Below are positions 17,624 to 26,264 of a DNA stretch of 64,000 nt, in pieces. Source of the DNA: Hyphomicrobiales bacterium (lineage in GTDB: Bacteria; Pseudomonadota; Alphaproteobacteria; Rhizobiales; Rhizobiaceae). The notes under the pieces are model-generated. The model worked only from the letters and a program-made list of their open reading frames with translations. It was not told the DNA's origin and did no database searches. The stretch is taken from contig UCLB01000005.1 of assembly GCA_900473205.1 (NCBI GenBank), forward strand, positions 1-64,000. The letters run 5' to 3'. The position numbers and the translations under genes were made by a program. Each line of letters opens with the position of its first letter. Within the stretch, counting starts at the first letter, position 1.

Positions 17624-18937
17624 TTAGGAGGCGGCTTTGATCGAGAGGCTTTCGAGATAGGCGGATGGGTTTTCCGGGTCGAAAACCTTGCCATCGAAGA
17701 AGGTCTCCTTGCCGCGGGATTTCGATGTCGGGATATCGGCAGCAGCCACGCCCAGTTCCTTGGCGGCTTCGCGCCACAGGTCTTCACGGTTGACCTGGGC
17801 TACCAGCGCCTTGATGTCTGTGTCGGGTGCGAATTTGCCCCAGCGGACATTCTCGGCCAGGAACCAGCTATCATGGCTCTGGAACGGGTATGATGCGCCG
17901 TCCTTCCAGAATTTCATCTGCAAATCGGTGCCATGGGCCACGCGGCCATTGCCGTAATTGATGTCACCCTTAAGGCGACCCAGCACGTCCTTTGGCGGAA
18001 CGTTGAACCATTGGCGCTTGCCCAGAATGGCCGACATCTCATCCTTGTTGTCCATGCTGTCGCACCATTGCTGAGCTTCCATCACGGCCATCAGGATGGC
18101 TTTCGCCGCATTCGGGTTCTTTTCCACCCAGTCGGCGCGCATGCCGAGCGCCTTTTCGGGGTGGCCTTTCCAAAGCTCGCCGGTTGTACAGGCGGTGAAG
18201 CCAATACCCTGATTGACCAGCTGCTCGTTCCACGGCTCGCCCACACAGAACACATCCATGTTGCCAACCTTCATGTTGGCAACCATCTGCGGAGGAGGCA
18301 CGACGATGGTGGAGACATCCTTGTCCGGGTTGATGCCGCCAGCCGCCAGCCAGTAGCGGATCCACAGATCATGGGTGCCACCGGGAAACGTCATGGCCGC
18401 CTTGATTTCCTTGCCCTCGGCCTTCTTCTTCTCGAAAGCGGCTCTCAGCTTGGACGCATCCATCTGCACGCCGGTTTCGGCATATTCCTTGGCAACCGAA
18501 ATGCCCTGGCTGTCGAGATTGAGGCGGGCGAGAATGGCCATCGGTACCGGCACATTGTTCTGCGTCACCTTACCAGTGTGCATGAGATACGGCATGGGGG
18601 TAAGAATATGCGCGCCATCGATACCATTGGATGCGCCGCCCAGAACGAGGTTGTCGCGCGTTGCACCCCAGGAGGCCTGCTTGGCGACTTCCACATCCGG
18701 CATGCCATGCTTGGCGAAGAGGCCTTTTTCCGAAGCGACGATGAGGGGTGCTGCATCCGTCAGCGCGATGTAGCCGAGTTTTGCGCCGGTGACTTCCGGT
18801 GCAGCGGTCGCTGCAAATGCGCCGGATGGGAAAGCGGATTTCATGGCCGTGATCAGGGCTGCGGTGGCAGTGGTCTTCAGCATGCTGCGGCGGCTTATGG
18901 TGCCGGTGAATGTCGGTTTCATGCGCATGTTCCCCAT
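17624..18937 (-). CDS. nrtA: Nitrate-binding periplasmic protein
   Basis: The solute-binding protein of the nitrate importer, about 437 residues. The N-terminus carries a twin-arginine signal (TISRRSMLKTTATAALI), so it is probably exported folded by Tat. The mature part has the NrtA/CmpA fold with the typical stretches GASNGIDGAHILTPMPYLMH and IVVPPPQMVANMK. Start candidates are the ATGs at 18937, 18928 and 18922; the last has GGGGAA at good spacing. First gene after the sigma-54 promoter and leader. Confidence 0.94.
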   Translation of the reverse strand: MGNMRMKPTFTGTISRRSMLKTTATAALITAMKSAFPSGAFAATAAPEVTGAKLGYIALTDAAPLIVASEKGLFAKHGMPDVEVAKQASWGATRDNLVLGGASNGIDGAHILTPMPYLMHTGKVTQNNVPVPMAILARLNLDSQGISVAKEYAETGVQMDASKLRAAFEKKKAEGKEIKAAMTFPGGTHDLWIRYWLAAGGINPDKDVSTIVVPPPQMVANMKVGNMDVFCVGEPWNEQLVNQGIGFTACTTGELWKGHPEKALGMRADWVEKNPNAAKAILMAVMEAQQWCDSMDNKDEMSAILGKRQWFNVPPKDVLGRLKGDINYGNGRVAHGTDLQMKFWKDGASYPFQSHDSWFLAENVRWGKFAPDTDIKALVAQVNREDLWREAAKELGVAAADIPTSKSRGKETFFDGKVFDPENPSAYLESLSIKAAS

Positions 18938-19115
18938 TTTGATCCGCCATTCCGGCGCTGTTTGCGAAAGGTAAAAACAAAAAAACGCCGCTCGGAGATT
19001 GCGTTTGCCGGGAGGGAGGTCCCGGTCAGCAAAAACCTTGCGACGTCAGTGTCGTTGGTAAGCAGCAGTGAAGCGCTTTTATCCTCGATCGCCGTTGACC
19101 GAGTGTTTTAGACAA
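18938..19115 (-). promoter_or_regulatory. NasT-type attenuator leader of the nitrate operon
   Basis: An untranslated leader of roughly 165 nt between the sigma-54 promoter and nrtA. On the minus strand it has: a hairpin at 19054-19041 with stem CGAC/GTCG and hexaloop ACTGAC (A at 1 and G at 4, as ANTAR proteins recognise); a hairpin at 19025-19008 (CCGGGA/TCCCGG) that can extend by TTTG (19033-19030) with CAAA (19007-19004); and a terminator at 19006-18983 (AAACGC/GCGTTT followed by seven T). The extended middle hairpin uses bases of the terminator 5' arm, so the two exclude each other. NasT is encoded upstream. I found only one hexaloop with A1/G4. Confidence 0.7.
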
Positions 19116-19131
19116 AGCAAACGCCGTGCCA
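19116..19131 (-). promoter_or_regulatory. Sigma-54 (RpoN) promoter of nrtA operon
   Basis: The minus strand reads TGGCAC-GGCGT-TTGCT, a perfect match to the -24/-12 consensus TGGCAC-N5-TTGCW. Transcription should start near 19105. It implies NtrC-dependent expression under nitrogen limitation. I see GCAC/GTGC half-sites around 19230-19285 that could belong to NtrC sites but no clean dyad. Confidence 0.88.
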
Positions 19132-19289
19132 GTTTGATCGAGCTTGAATAAGCGTCTGATATGAAATCGTTATTTCTGAAAGGCGTATGGTTTGTTCAAA
19201 ATTTAAACGCGAAGTTCAAGGCTCATATTTTGCGCACATGATGTCGTTGCGGCTTTTTCGGTGCGTAGCATTTGTGCAGTGCGTTAGAG

Positions 19290-20576
19290 TCAGGTGTCGT
19301 CTGCACGGGCAGCACCGAGGTTTCTCGCGCTGACTGCGAAGCCTTTCACATAGTCCTCAATCGCGCTCGGGTCGAAGACGTGGCCATCCATGAAACGGTC
19401 GCCATCCGTGTCACCTTCGATACGCGTATCGGCCTCCGGCGGTGTGTTCTTCGCGCCCAAAGCAGTGCGATAGAGATCGCTGCGATAGGCCGATGCCGCA
19501 GCCTCTGTGGCTTGTTGCGTGAATTGAGCTTGCCCCCAGCGGATCATCTGGCTGTAAATCCAAAGCGCCTGACTTTTGCGCGGATAATTCGCGAAATTAT
19601 CGTGGAAAGTGAAATAGCGTTCGATCACGCGCTGGTTGCCCTGCGCATCGACGCTGAAGCGTCCCGCCAGTACCTGACGGATGATCTCCACGGGTGCGGC
19701 GATGTATTTCGCATCCGCCAGTGTCTCGGCCAATGCGCCGTGATTGTCGGCTTGGTCGCACCATCGGGCGGCGGCATCCAGCGCCACCAGCAGGCGGGAG
19801 ACGGCTTCGGGCTGCGCATCCGCCCATTCCGGGCGCATGCCGATGACCTTTTCCGGTGCCGAAGGCCAGATGTCCTGTTTGGCGGCGACGATGCGGCCGA
19901 TGCCGCGTTCGCTTGCCACCATATTCCACGGTGCGCCGACGCAGAAGCCGTCGATGGCGCCTGCGGCCAGCGCATCTGACGTCAGTGGCGGCGGCACCAC
20001 GACGAGTTTCACGTCTTGGTCAGGGTCGATACCGCCAGCCGCCAGCCAGTAGCGGAATTCGTAATTGTGCGATGAGAAGGGGTATGTGACACCGAAGGTT
20101 GGTGCGGTTTCGCCCCGTGTACGCATCTCATCGAGAAGCGTTTTCAGCGCTTTGGCATTGTCTAGCGCGCTTGCGGTCTCCGAAATTTCCGCCATCTCGC
20201 GCATACGCGCAAACAGCCGCGTCGACAGGGTAATCGCGTTGCCGCCGCGCCCCAGCGAAAACGGGGTGATGGTGGGCGAGGGGTTGGAGCCGAGATCCAG
20301 CATCGAAGCGACCGGCATGGGAGACAGCATGTGGGCGATATCGAACTGGCGGAAGGCCAAGCGGTCGCGCACATTGGCCCAGGATACGTCCTTCACGAGA
20401 TCAAGCTTCAGGCCTTCCTTCTCCGCAAAGCCGAATTCGGCGGCGGCAATCAAAACGGACGCATCGACAAGCGGAATGAAACCAGCCCGCAGGGTGCGTT
20501 GGCGGTCATTGCCGATCAAGGCAGGTCCGGTTTCACCGCTGCCGCTTTTCGTTACCTCGCTGACGATGGTCGTCAT
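19290..20576 (-). CDS. nasS: Nitrate sensor NasS (NrtA-like, cytoplasmic)
   Basis: A 428-residue NrtA homologue that lacks any signal peptide: it opens with a polar MTTIVSEVTKSG stretch and enters the binding fold at about residue 30 (LRAGFIPLVDASVLIAAAEFGF). In characterised NasST systems (Paracoccus, Azotobacter, Bradyrhizobium) NasS binds nitrate or nitrite and then releases NasT. Here it follows nasT by 31 bases, in the same order as those systems. This fits a sensor better than a second transporter component. Confidence 0.9.
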   Translation of the reverse strand: MTTIVSEVTKSGSGETGPALIGNDRQRTLRAGFIPLVDASVLIAAAEFGFAEKEGLKLDLVKDVSWANVRDRLAFRQFDIAHMLSPMPVASMLDLGSNPSPTITPFSLGRGGNAITLSTRLFARMREMAEISETASALDNAKALKTLLDEMRTRGETAPTFGVTYPFSSHNYEFRYWLAAGGIDPDQDVKLVVVPPPLTSDALAAGAIDGFCVGAPWNMVASERGIGRIVAAKQDIWPSAPEKVIGMRPEWADAQPEAVSRLLVALDAAARWCDQADNHGALAETLADAKYIAAPVEIIRQVLAGRFSVDAQGNQRVIERYFTFHDNFANYPRKSQALWIYSQMIRWGQAQFTQQATEAAASAYRSDLYRTALGAKNTPPEADTRIEGDTDGDRFMDGHVFDPSAIEDYVKGFAVSARNLGAARADDT

Positions 20577-20607
20577 ATCCTTTGCTCCATTTCCTCGCCT
20601 GCGCCGC

Positions 20608-21195
20608 TCACATCAACAGGCCCGCAGCCGTCACGACGCTTTGCGCAATCTCGGACAGTTTTTTCTTCTCGTTCATGGCCGTCTGGCGCAGAAGGGCGAA
20701 AGCCTCTTCTTCCGAAAGACCGCGCATCTTCATCAGAATGCCCTTGGCGCGCTCAACGATCTTGCGATCCTCCAGCGCCGATTTCGCTTCCGCCAGTTCC
20801 CGTTGCAGGCGGCTGAAGGCATTGAAGCGGCTGACCGCCATGTCGAGAATGGGTTTGACACGCTCTTTCTTGAGCCCATCGACAATATAGGCCGAAACGC
20901 CCGCTTCGACGGCGGCTTCGATGGAGGCCGTATCCGAGCGATCCACGAACATGGCGATGGGTCGCCCCACGGTTCGGGTCAGTTGGAACAGATGCTCCAT
21001 CATATCCCGATTGGGATTTTCGATGTCGATGACGATGACGTCGGGACAGAGCGTGTCGATAATGCGGGCCACGCCGTGGACTTCATGGATCACCGTGACG
21101 CGGTCATGCCCCGCCTCCCGCAGGCCCTCTTCGATAATGGAGGCGCGGATAGCGTTTTCATCGATCACCAGAATGGTCAGGTCGCGGTGCGTCAT
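20608..21195 (-). CDS. nasT: ANTAR antiterminator NasT
   Basis: A 195-residue RNA-binding regulator. The N-terminal half is a receiver-like domain (TILVIDENAIRASI; DVIVIDIENPN). The C-terminal ANTAR domain covers about residues 130-190 (LEDRKIVERAKGILMKMRG, then LSEEEAFALLRQTAMNEKKKL). I start at the ATG at 21195 (MTHRDLTIL); upstream in-frame codons give no plausible N-terminus. It should bind the hexaloop in the nrtA leader and prevent termination unless held by NasS. Confidence 0.94.
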   Translation of the reverse strand: MTHRDLTILVIDENAIRASIIEEGLREAGHDRVTVIHEVHGVARIIDTLCPDVIVIDIENPNRDMMEHLFQLTRTVGRPIAMFVDRSDTASIEAAVEAGVSAYIVDGLKKERVKPILDMAVSRFNAFSRLQRELAEAKSALEDRKIVERAKGILMKMRGLSEEEAFALLRQTAMNEKKKLSEIAQSVVTAAGLLM

Positions 21196-21234
21196 GGTCG
21201 AATAGATGCCGCAGGGCAAAGAGATTTGCAATCT

Positions 21235-21252
21235 TTTTAATCGCGATTAAAA
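21235..21252. promoter_or_regulatory. Perfect 18-bp palindrome upstream of nasT
   Basis: TTTTAATCGCGATTAAAA is self-complementary over 18 bases. It is centred about 49 bases before the nasT start and about 100 bases before the divergent GntR-type regulator. It could be an operator for either gene. No family assignment is possible from sequence alone. Confidence 0.45.
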
Positions 21253-21345
21253 ACGAGGCATTTCTTGTTGAGTGTTTGTGTCAAATCCTGTCTCGTCATC
21301 GTAGGCAGCTTGACAAGTATGTTATGTTTATAAAAAGTTAGCCGC

Positions 21346-22059
21346 ATGAGTGCTGGGGCGGAATGGTTATCTGAAACGAGCCCGATCAGCCGCAAGAGTG
21401 CGGCGGAATCGGTCTTCGAAGATTTGCGATTGGCAATCGTCTCCGGGCGATTGACGGTGGGCACCCGCTTGCCTGCGGAAACGCACCTTGCCGGTCGCTA
21501 CGGCGTCAGCCGACCGATTGTGCGTGAGGCGCTACGGTCTTTGCAGACGCTGGGAATGACCCAGACGCGGACGGGCAGCGGCACATTCGTTCTGACGGAC
21601 AAACCAAGCCGCGAATTAAGCTATGGCGGTTATTCCGCTCGCGATCTCATCGAAGCGCGTCCCTTTATCGAGGTTCCCGCTGCCGGTTGGGCCGCTGTGC
21701 GCCGCACCAGCGAGCAGTTGGCGCGCATTCTGAAACTCTGTGACGCCATGGATTTGCAGGAAGATCCGCATAAATGGGTCAAGCTGGATTCCGAGTTTCA
21801 CAGCACTATCGCCGAAGCCTCCGGCAACGCGCTTTTTGCCAAAGTGGTGGCCGATGCGCGCGATTCCCTGAGCCAGCAATCGGAACTGCTGAACATCATG
21901 GCCGATCGCCGTATCGCCTCCAATATCGAGCATCGGCTGATTGCCGAAGCCATTGCCGCAGGTTCGGATGAAACTGCCCGAAGCGCCATGGAAGCGCATC
22001 TCGGGCAGGTCAAACAGGTCGTCACCGCCATTATCGGTGATGAAAAGGCGCTCCGTTAG
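21346..22059 (+). CDS. FadR-type GntR regulator of the ans locus
   Basis: A 237-residue regulator with an N-terminal winged helix-turn-helix (about 20-85: LPAETHLAGRYGVSRPIVREALRSL) and a C-terminal FCD ligand-binding domain with metal-binding-type His residues (DSEFHSTIAEASGN, HRLIAEAIAAG). It ends tail to tail with the aspartase gene, the two stop codons overlapping. By position it likely controls aspA and ansP-ansA, like the ansR product of the Rhizobium etli asparagine operon; this role is inferred. Confidence 0.88.
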   Translation: MSAGAEWLSETSPISRKSAAESVFEDLRLAIVSGRLTVGTRLPAETHLAGRYGVSRPIVREALRSLQTLGMTQTRTGSGTFVLTDKPSRELSYGGYSARDLIEARPFIEVPAAGWAAVRRTSEQLARILKLCDAMDLQEDPHKWVKLDSEFHSTIAEASGNALFAKVVADARDSLSQQSELLNIMADRRIASNIEHRLIAEAIAAGSDETARSAMEAHLGQVKQVVTAIIGDEKALR

Positions 22060-23483
22060 AGCGCATCTTCCGGCTGCGGTGTGAGGCTGAACAGCGGCAG
22101 ATTGGCCAGCAATTCCGGTCGCAAAGCCTGTTCAAGCTGTTCGGCATTCAGATAGCCTTTTTCCAGAACCACCTGAGCGACCGTGCGCCCGGAGGCCAGT
22201 GCTTCCTGCGCCACCTGCGTTGCCGCGTAATAGCCGATCAGAGGGTTGAGTGCGGTTGCGAGGCCAAGGGATTCTTCCAGCCTGCGCGCCATGATCTCGA
22301 CATTGGCGGTAATGCCATCGACGCAGCGTTCCGCGAGTGTGCGGCAGGCGGCGCTCAGCTGCGCGATGCTATCGGACAATGAGCGGACGATAACAGGCTC
22401 GAAAGCATTGAGCTGAAGTTGCCCGCCCTCGGCGGCCATGGTGATGGTGATGTCATTGCCGATGACCGAAAAGGCGACCTGATTGACGACTTCCGGAATG
22501 ACCGGATTGACCTTGCCCGGCATGATGCTGGAGCCCGCCTGGACCGGCGGCAGGTTGATTTCGCCGATGCCCGCACGAGGGCCGGAGGATAGCAGGCGCA
22601 AATCGTTACAGGTCTTCGACAGCTTGACGGCAACCCGCTTCAGCACGCCGGAGAGATGCACGAATGCGCCGGGATCCTGTGTCGCCTCGATCAAATCTGC
22701 GGCGGTGACAAGCGGACGGCCTGTGAGTTCGACCAGATGCTTGCAGGCAACTTCGGCATAACCGGCGGGCGCATTCAGCCGCGTGCCGATGGCCGTCGCG
22801 CCGAGATTGATTTCATGCAGCAAGGCTGCGGATTCGATCAGGCGAAGACGATCTTCGCCGAGCATGATGGCGAAGGTGCGGAATTCCTGACCCAGCGTCA
22901 TCGGCACGGCGTCCTGCAACTGTGTGCGACCCACCTTGAGAATACCGTCGAATTCCTTGGCCTTACGCTCGAAAGCGTCCTGCAGGATCAGCATCGAGGC
23001 GGCAAGATCATCGATGGCTTCGATCAGCGCGACATTGATGGCGGTGGGGTAAGCGTCATTGGTCGATTGGCTGAGATTGACGTGGTCGTTGGGGTGGAGA
23101 TGAGCGTAGTCGCCCTTTTTGTAACCCAGAATTTCCAGCGCGCGATTGGCGATGACCTCGTTGGCATTCATGTTGGTGGAGGTGCCTGCACCACCCTGGA
23201 TCACGTCGATGATGAACTGGTCGTGCAGGGCACCCTCGCGGATTTCGCGGCAGGCCTGTGAAATAGCGGTCAGCTTTTCGTTGTCCAGCAAACCCAACTC
23301 ATGGTTTGCCCTTGCCGCAGCCTCCTTTACGAAGGCCAGCCCGCGAATGAGGTAAGTATATCGGCCGATAGCGATGCCGGTGATCTGGAAATTTTCCGCG
23401 GCACGCGCCGTATGCACGCCCCAATAAGCCTCGCTCGGAATGTCTTTTTCACCGAGCAGATCGTACTCCTTACGCATGGTCAT
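22056..23483 (-). CDS. aspA: Aspartate ammonia-lyase (aspartase)
   Basis: Converts L-aspartate to fumarate and ammonium; 475 residues, a member of the fumarase/aspartase superfamily with the signature GSSIMPGKVNP and the N-terminal YWGVHTARAAENF. I start at the ATG at 23483, which has GGAGG 8 bases upstream. It is transcribed away from the permease-asparaginase pair, so the locus breaks asparagine down to fumarate. In R. etli the equivalent gene is called ansB. Confidence 0.95.
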   Translation of the reverse strand: MTMRKEYDLLGEKDIPSEAYWGVHTARAAENFQITGIAIGRYTYLIRGLAFVKEAAARANHELGLLDNEKLTAISQACREIREGALHDQFIIDVIQGGAGTSTNMNANEVIANRALEILGYKKGDYAHLHPNDHVNLSQSTNDAYPTAINVALIEAIDDLAASMLILQDAFERKAKEFDGILKVGRTQLQDAVPMTLGQEFRTFAIMLGEDRLRLIESAALLHEINLGATAIGTRLNAPAGYAEVACKHLVELTGRPLVTAADLIEATQDPGAFVHLSGVLKRVAVKLSKTCNDLRLLSSGPRAGIGEINLPPVQAGSSIMPGKVNPVIPEVVNQVAFSVIGNDITITMAAEGGQLQLNAFEPVIVRSLSDSIAQLSAACRTLAERCVDGITANVEIMARRLEESLGLATALNPLIGYYAATQVAQEALASGRTVAQVVLEKGYLNAEQLEQALRPELLANLPLFSLTPQPEDAL

Positions 23484-23512
23484 CACGGTTTCCTCCACAT
23501 GGGCAAACATTA

Positions 23513-23539
23513 AAATCTGTAAAGCTGCTTGACAGATTT
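23513..23539. promoter_or_regulatory. Operator-like inverted repeat, ans locus copy 1
   Basis: AAATCTGT and ACAGATTT are separated by 11 bases, an 8-bp inverted repeat beginning 30 bases before the aspA start. The same CTGT-N11-ACAG spacing recurs at 23624-23649. Candidate binding site of the neighbouring GntR-type regulator. Confidence 0.5.
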
Positions 23540-23623
23540 ATGTTTTGTACGCCTAGTATGGGGCAGCGTCAACGGGGGTGGATTGAGGGTTGACGCACGG
23601 TATAAGGGCCAGTATCTGGCAAT

Positions 23624-23649
23624 AATCTGTCTTACAGCATTACAGAATT
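23624..23649. promoter_or_regulatory. Operator-like inverted repeat, ans locus copy 2
   Basis: AATCTGT and ACAGAATT flank an 11-base spacer, the same core (ATCTGT-N11-ACAGA) as the copy at 23513-23539. The centres are about 110 bases apart. Another inverted repeat, TTGTA-N8-TACAA, lies at 23667-23684, closer to ansP. The rest of this 288-base divergent intergenic region shows nothing else I recognise. Confidence 0.48.
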
Positions 23650-23771
23650 TGGTTATTTAGCATATTTTGTAGTGGTCTATACAACATTGAAAGTCGCTGA
23701 TCCCGCCATGCCAGGATAGGCCATCCGGGTGGAGAGGATTTGCTGACGACGAAAGCTCTCAGGGAGGGGCG

Positions 23772-25241
23772 ATGTCAGTGGACAAGTTGAACCAAGCCAA
23801 CCATCAGGTGGAAGCCCGGGAAGACCTCGGTTACCACAAGGCGCTGAAACCGCGCCAGATCCAGATGATCGCCATCGGTGGCGCCATCGGAACCGGGCTT
23901 TTTCTCGGCGCAGGCGGGCGTCTCGCCGTCGCCGGGCCGGCTCTTATTTTCGTTTATGCCCTGTGTGGCTTCTTCGCATTTCTGGTGCTGCGCGCGCTTG
24001 GCGAGCTCATCATGCACCGCCCGACATCGGGCTCCTTCGTGTCCTATGCCCGCGAGTTCTACGGCGAGAAAATGGCGTTTGCGGTCGGTTGGATGTACTG
24101 GCTGAACTGGGCCATGACCTCGGTTGCCGATGTGACCGCGGTTGCGATCTACATGAATTTCTTCAAGCAATATGTGCCGTGGATGCAGGGCATCGACCAA
24201 TGGGTCTTTGCCCTTGGCGCACTGATCATCGTGCTGGCCATGAACATGCTGTCGGTGAAGGTGTTTGGTGAGCTGGAATTCTGGTTCAGCCTAATCAAGG
24301 TCATTGCTCTGGCCACTTTCCTCGTGGTTGGCGTTTACTTCGTCATCTTCGGCACGCCCATCGAAGGTCATGTCACCGGCTTTAGCCTGATTACCGACAA
24401 TGGTGGCTTTTTCCCCAATGGTATTCTGCCAGCCTTCATCATCGTCCAGGGGGTATTGTTCGCCTATGCCTCTATCGAGTTGATCGGCACGACGGCGGGC
24501 GAGACGGAAGATCCGCGCAAGGTCATTCCGGGTGCCATCCGCACCGTGGTTTTCCGCCTGCTGGTATTTTATGTCGGCTCCGTGCTGCTTCTGTCGCTGC
24601 TGTTGCCCTATACGGCTTATAAGGCCGGCGAGAGCCCGTTCGTAACGTTCTTCGGCTCCATCGGCATCGAAGGTGCAGATATCATCATGAACCTCGTGGT
24701 GCTGACGGCTGTTCTTTCGTCGCTGAATGCCGGGCTTTATTCCACCGGTCGTATTCTGCATTCCATGGCGGTTTCCGGCTCTGCACCGGCGGCTCTGGCG
24801 AAGATGAACAAGGCAGGCGTGCCCTATGGCGGCATTGCGGTTACCGCCGTCGTCACCGTCATCGGCGTCATTCTGAATGCCATCGTTCCGGCTGCCGCAT
24901 TTGAAATTGCCCTTAATGTTGCGGCACTTGGCATTATTTGCGCGTGGGGTGCCATCGTGTTATGCCAACTCAAGCTGTGGCACCTGTCCCGGCAGGGGAA
25001 AATGAATCGTCCTGATTTCAGACTGTTTGGCGCGCCTTACACCGGCATACTGACGCTTGTCTTTCTCTTTGCCGTACTGGTACTGATGGCACTGGATTAT
25101 CCGGCTGGCACATGGACGGTGGGTTCGCTCATCATCATTGCACCGGCTCTTGTTGCGGGGTGGTATCTGTTGCGCAATCGCATTCATCAGCTGGCAGAGG
25201 CAGACACATTGAGAAGCGCGGATGCGCGGGGACAGAAGTGA
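23772..25241 (+). CDS. ansP: Asparagine permease (AnsP-like, APC family)
   Basis: A 12-segment amino acid:proton symporter of 489 residues. The N-terminus has the family signature [13 protein letters not shown], and the middle [16 protein letters not shown], typical of the amino acid transporter family that includes AnsP. The start is preceded by GGGAGGGG. It overlaps the asparaginase start by GTGA, so uptake and hydrolysis are coupled. Confidence 0.9.
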   Translation: MSVDKLNQANHQVEAREDLGYHKALKPRQIQMIAIGGAIGTGLFLGAGGRLAVAGPALIFVYALCGFFAFLVLRALGELIMHRPTSGSFVSYAREFYGEKMAFAVGWMYWLNWAMTSVADVTAVAIYMNFFKQYVPWMQGIDQWVFALGALIIVLAMNMLSVKVFGELEFWFSLIKVIALATFLVVGVYFVIFGTPIEGHVTGFSLITDNGGFFPNGILPAFIIVQGVLFAYASIELIGTTAGETEDPRKVIPGAIRTVVFRLLVFYVGSVLLLSLLLPYTAYKAGESPFVTFFGSIGIEGADIIMNLVVLTAVLSSLNAGLYSTGRILHSMAVSGSAPAALAKMNKAGVPYGGIAVTAVVTVIGVILNAIVPAAAFEIALNVAALGIICAWGAIVLCQLKLWHLSRQGKMNRPDFRLFGAPYTGILTLVFLFAVLVLMALDYPAGTWTVGSLIIIAPALVAGWYLLRNRIHQLAEADTLRSADARGQK

Positions 25242-26200
25242 GCATTGTGGAATCGAAATTGCTGGTGGCGGTCATTGCCACCGGCGGCACCATTGCCAGC
25301 ACGCGTGATGAAACCGGTGCGGCCAAGCCCGCACTTTCGGGCGAACATCTGATTTCAGGCCTGTCCGACGCCGAGGTTCTGGTCAAGCCGGTCGAGCTGA
25401 TGGCGAAGGATTCGTCCAGCCTCACCATATCGGACATGCAGGATATCAGCGATGCCGTGGGCCGGGAGCTGGCCGATCCGGCGGTGTCAGGCGTCGTCAT
25501 TCTCCATGGCACCGACGCCATGGAAGAAAGCGCGCTTCTGGTTCACCTCCAGCATCGGCTGACCAAGCCGGTCGTCTTCACCGGCGCGCAGTTTACCGCG
25601 GATCATCCGCAGGCGGATGGCCCCGGCAATCTTTCCGCGGCCATTGCCGCATCTGCCGATCCGGCCAATGCGGACAAAGGCGTTCTTCTCTGTTTCGGCG
25701 GCAGGCTTTTGCCCGCATGGGGGCTATACAAGCGCTCATCGGATGAGCCGGATGCCTTCGATCTTTCCGGGCAGGACAGCTGTTCGCAAAGCCCCGGTTT
25801 TACCGCAGGCGTTAAAGACGTCCGGGTGGATATCGTCGCCATCTATCCGGGTTGCGATGCGGTTCATATCGACGCCAGCCTCAACGCAGGTGCCAAGGGC
25901 ATCGTTCTGTCTGCGCTCGGCTCCGGCAATGCCAATTCGTCCGTCGTTTCGGCGGTCCAACGCTGTTTCGAAAACAACGTGCCTGTCGTGGTGTCCAGCC
26001 GGGTTCCGGTTGGTGAATTGGTGGCCGGTTATGGTGGCGGCGGCGGGGGTCACGACATGGGTGCCGTGGGGGCAATCCATTCCCGCACACTGAGAGCAGG
26101 GCAGGCAAGAATTTTGCTTGCAGCCATGATTGCTTCTGGGAAAAACCACAACGATATGGTCAGCGCATTCAACGATTCTCAAAAAGTGGCGAAAGCGTGA
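25238..26200 (+). CDS. ansA: L-asparaginase (bacterial type I/II)
   Basis: Hydrolyses asparagine to aspartate and ammonia; 320 residues from the GTG at 25238, which overlaps the permease stop (GTGA). A second GTG at 25247 is also possible. Both catalytic threonine motifs are visible: [10 protein letters not shown] near the N-terminus and [10 protein letters not shown] around residue 90. No signal peptide, so cytoplasmic. It belongs to the classical asparaginase family and not to the distinct thermolabile family known from the R. etli ans operon. Confidence 0.93.
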   Translation: MSIVESKLLVAVIATGGTIASTRDETGAAKPALSGEHLISGLSDAEVLVKPVELMAKDSSSLTISDMQDISDAVGRELADPAVSGVVILHGTDAMEESALLVHLQHRLTKPVVFTGAQFTADHPQADGPGNLSAAIAASADPANADKGVLLCFGGRLLPAWGLYKRSSDEPDAFDLSGQDSCSQSPGFTAGVKDVRVDIVAIYPGCDAVHIDASLNAGAKGIVLSALGSGNANSSVVSAVQRCFENNVPVVVSSRVPVGELVAGYGGGGGGHDMGAVGAIHSRTLRAGQARILLAAMIASGKNHNDMVSAFNDSQKVAKA

Positions 26201-26264
26201 TTTTTTCAGGAACCTTTGTGACCTGATGCCGTTTCCCCGGCTGGGAGACCACCGGGGGCTATTC

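Noticed and set aside
19290-20576. Second nitrate-binding transporter protein
   Set aside because: It lacks any signal peptide and lies next to nasT, so the sensor NasS is the better reading.
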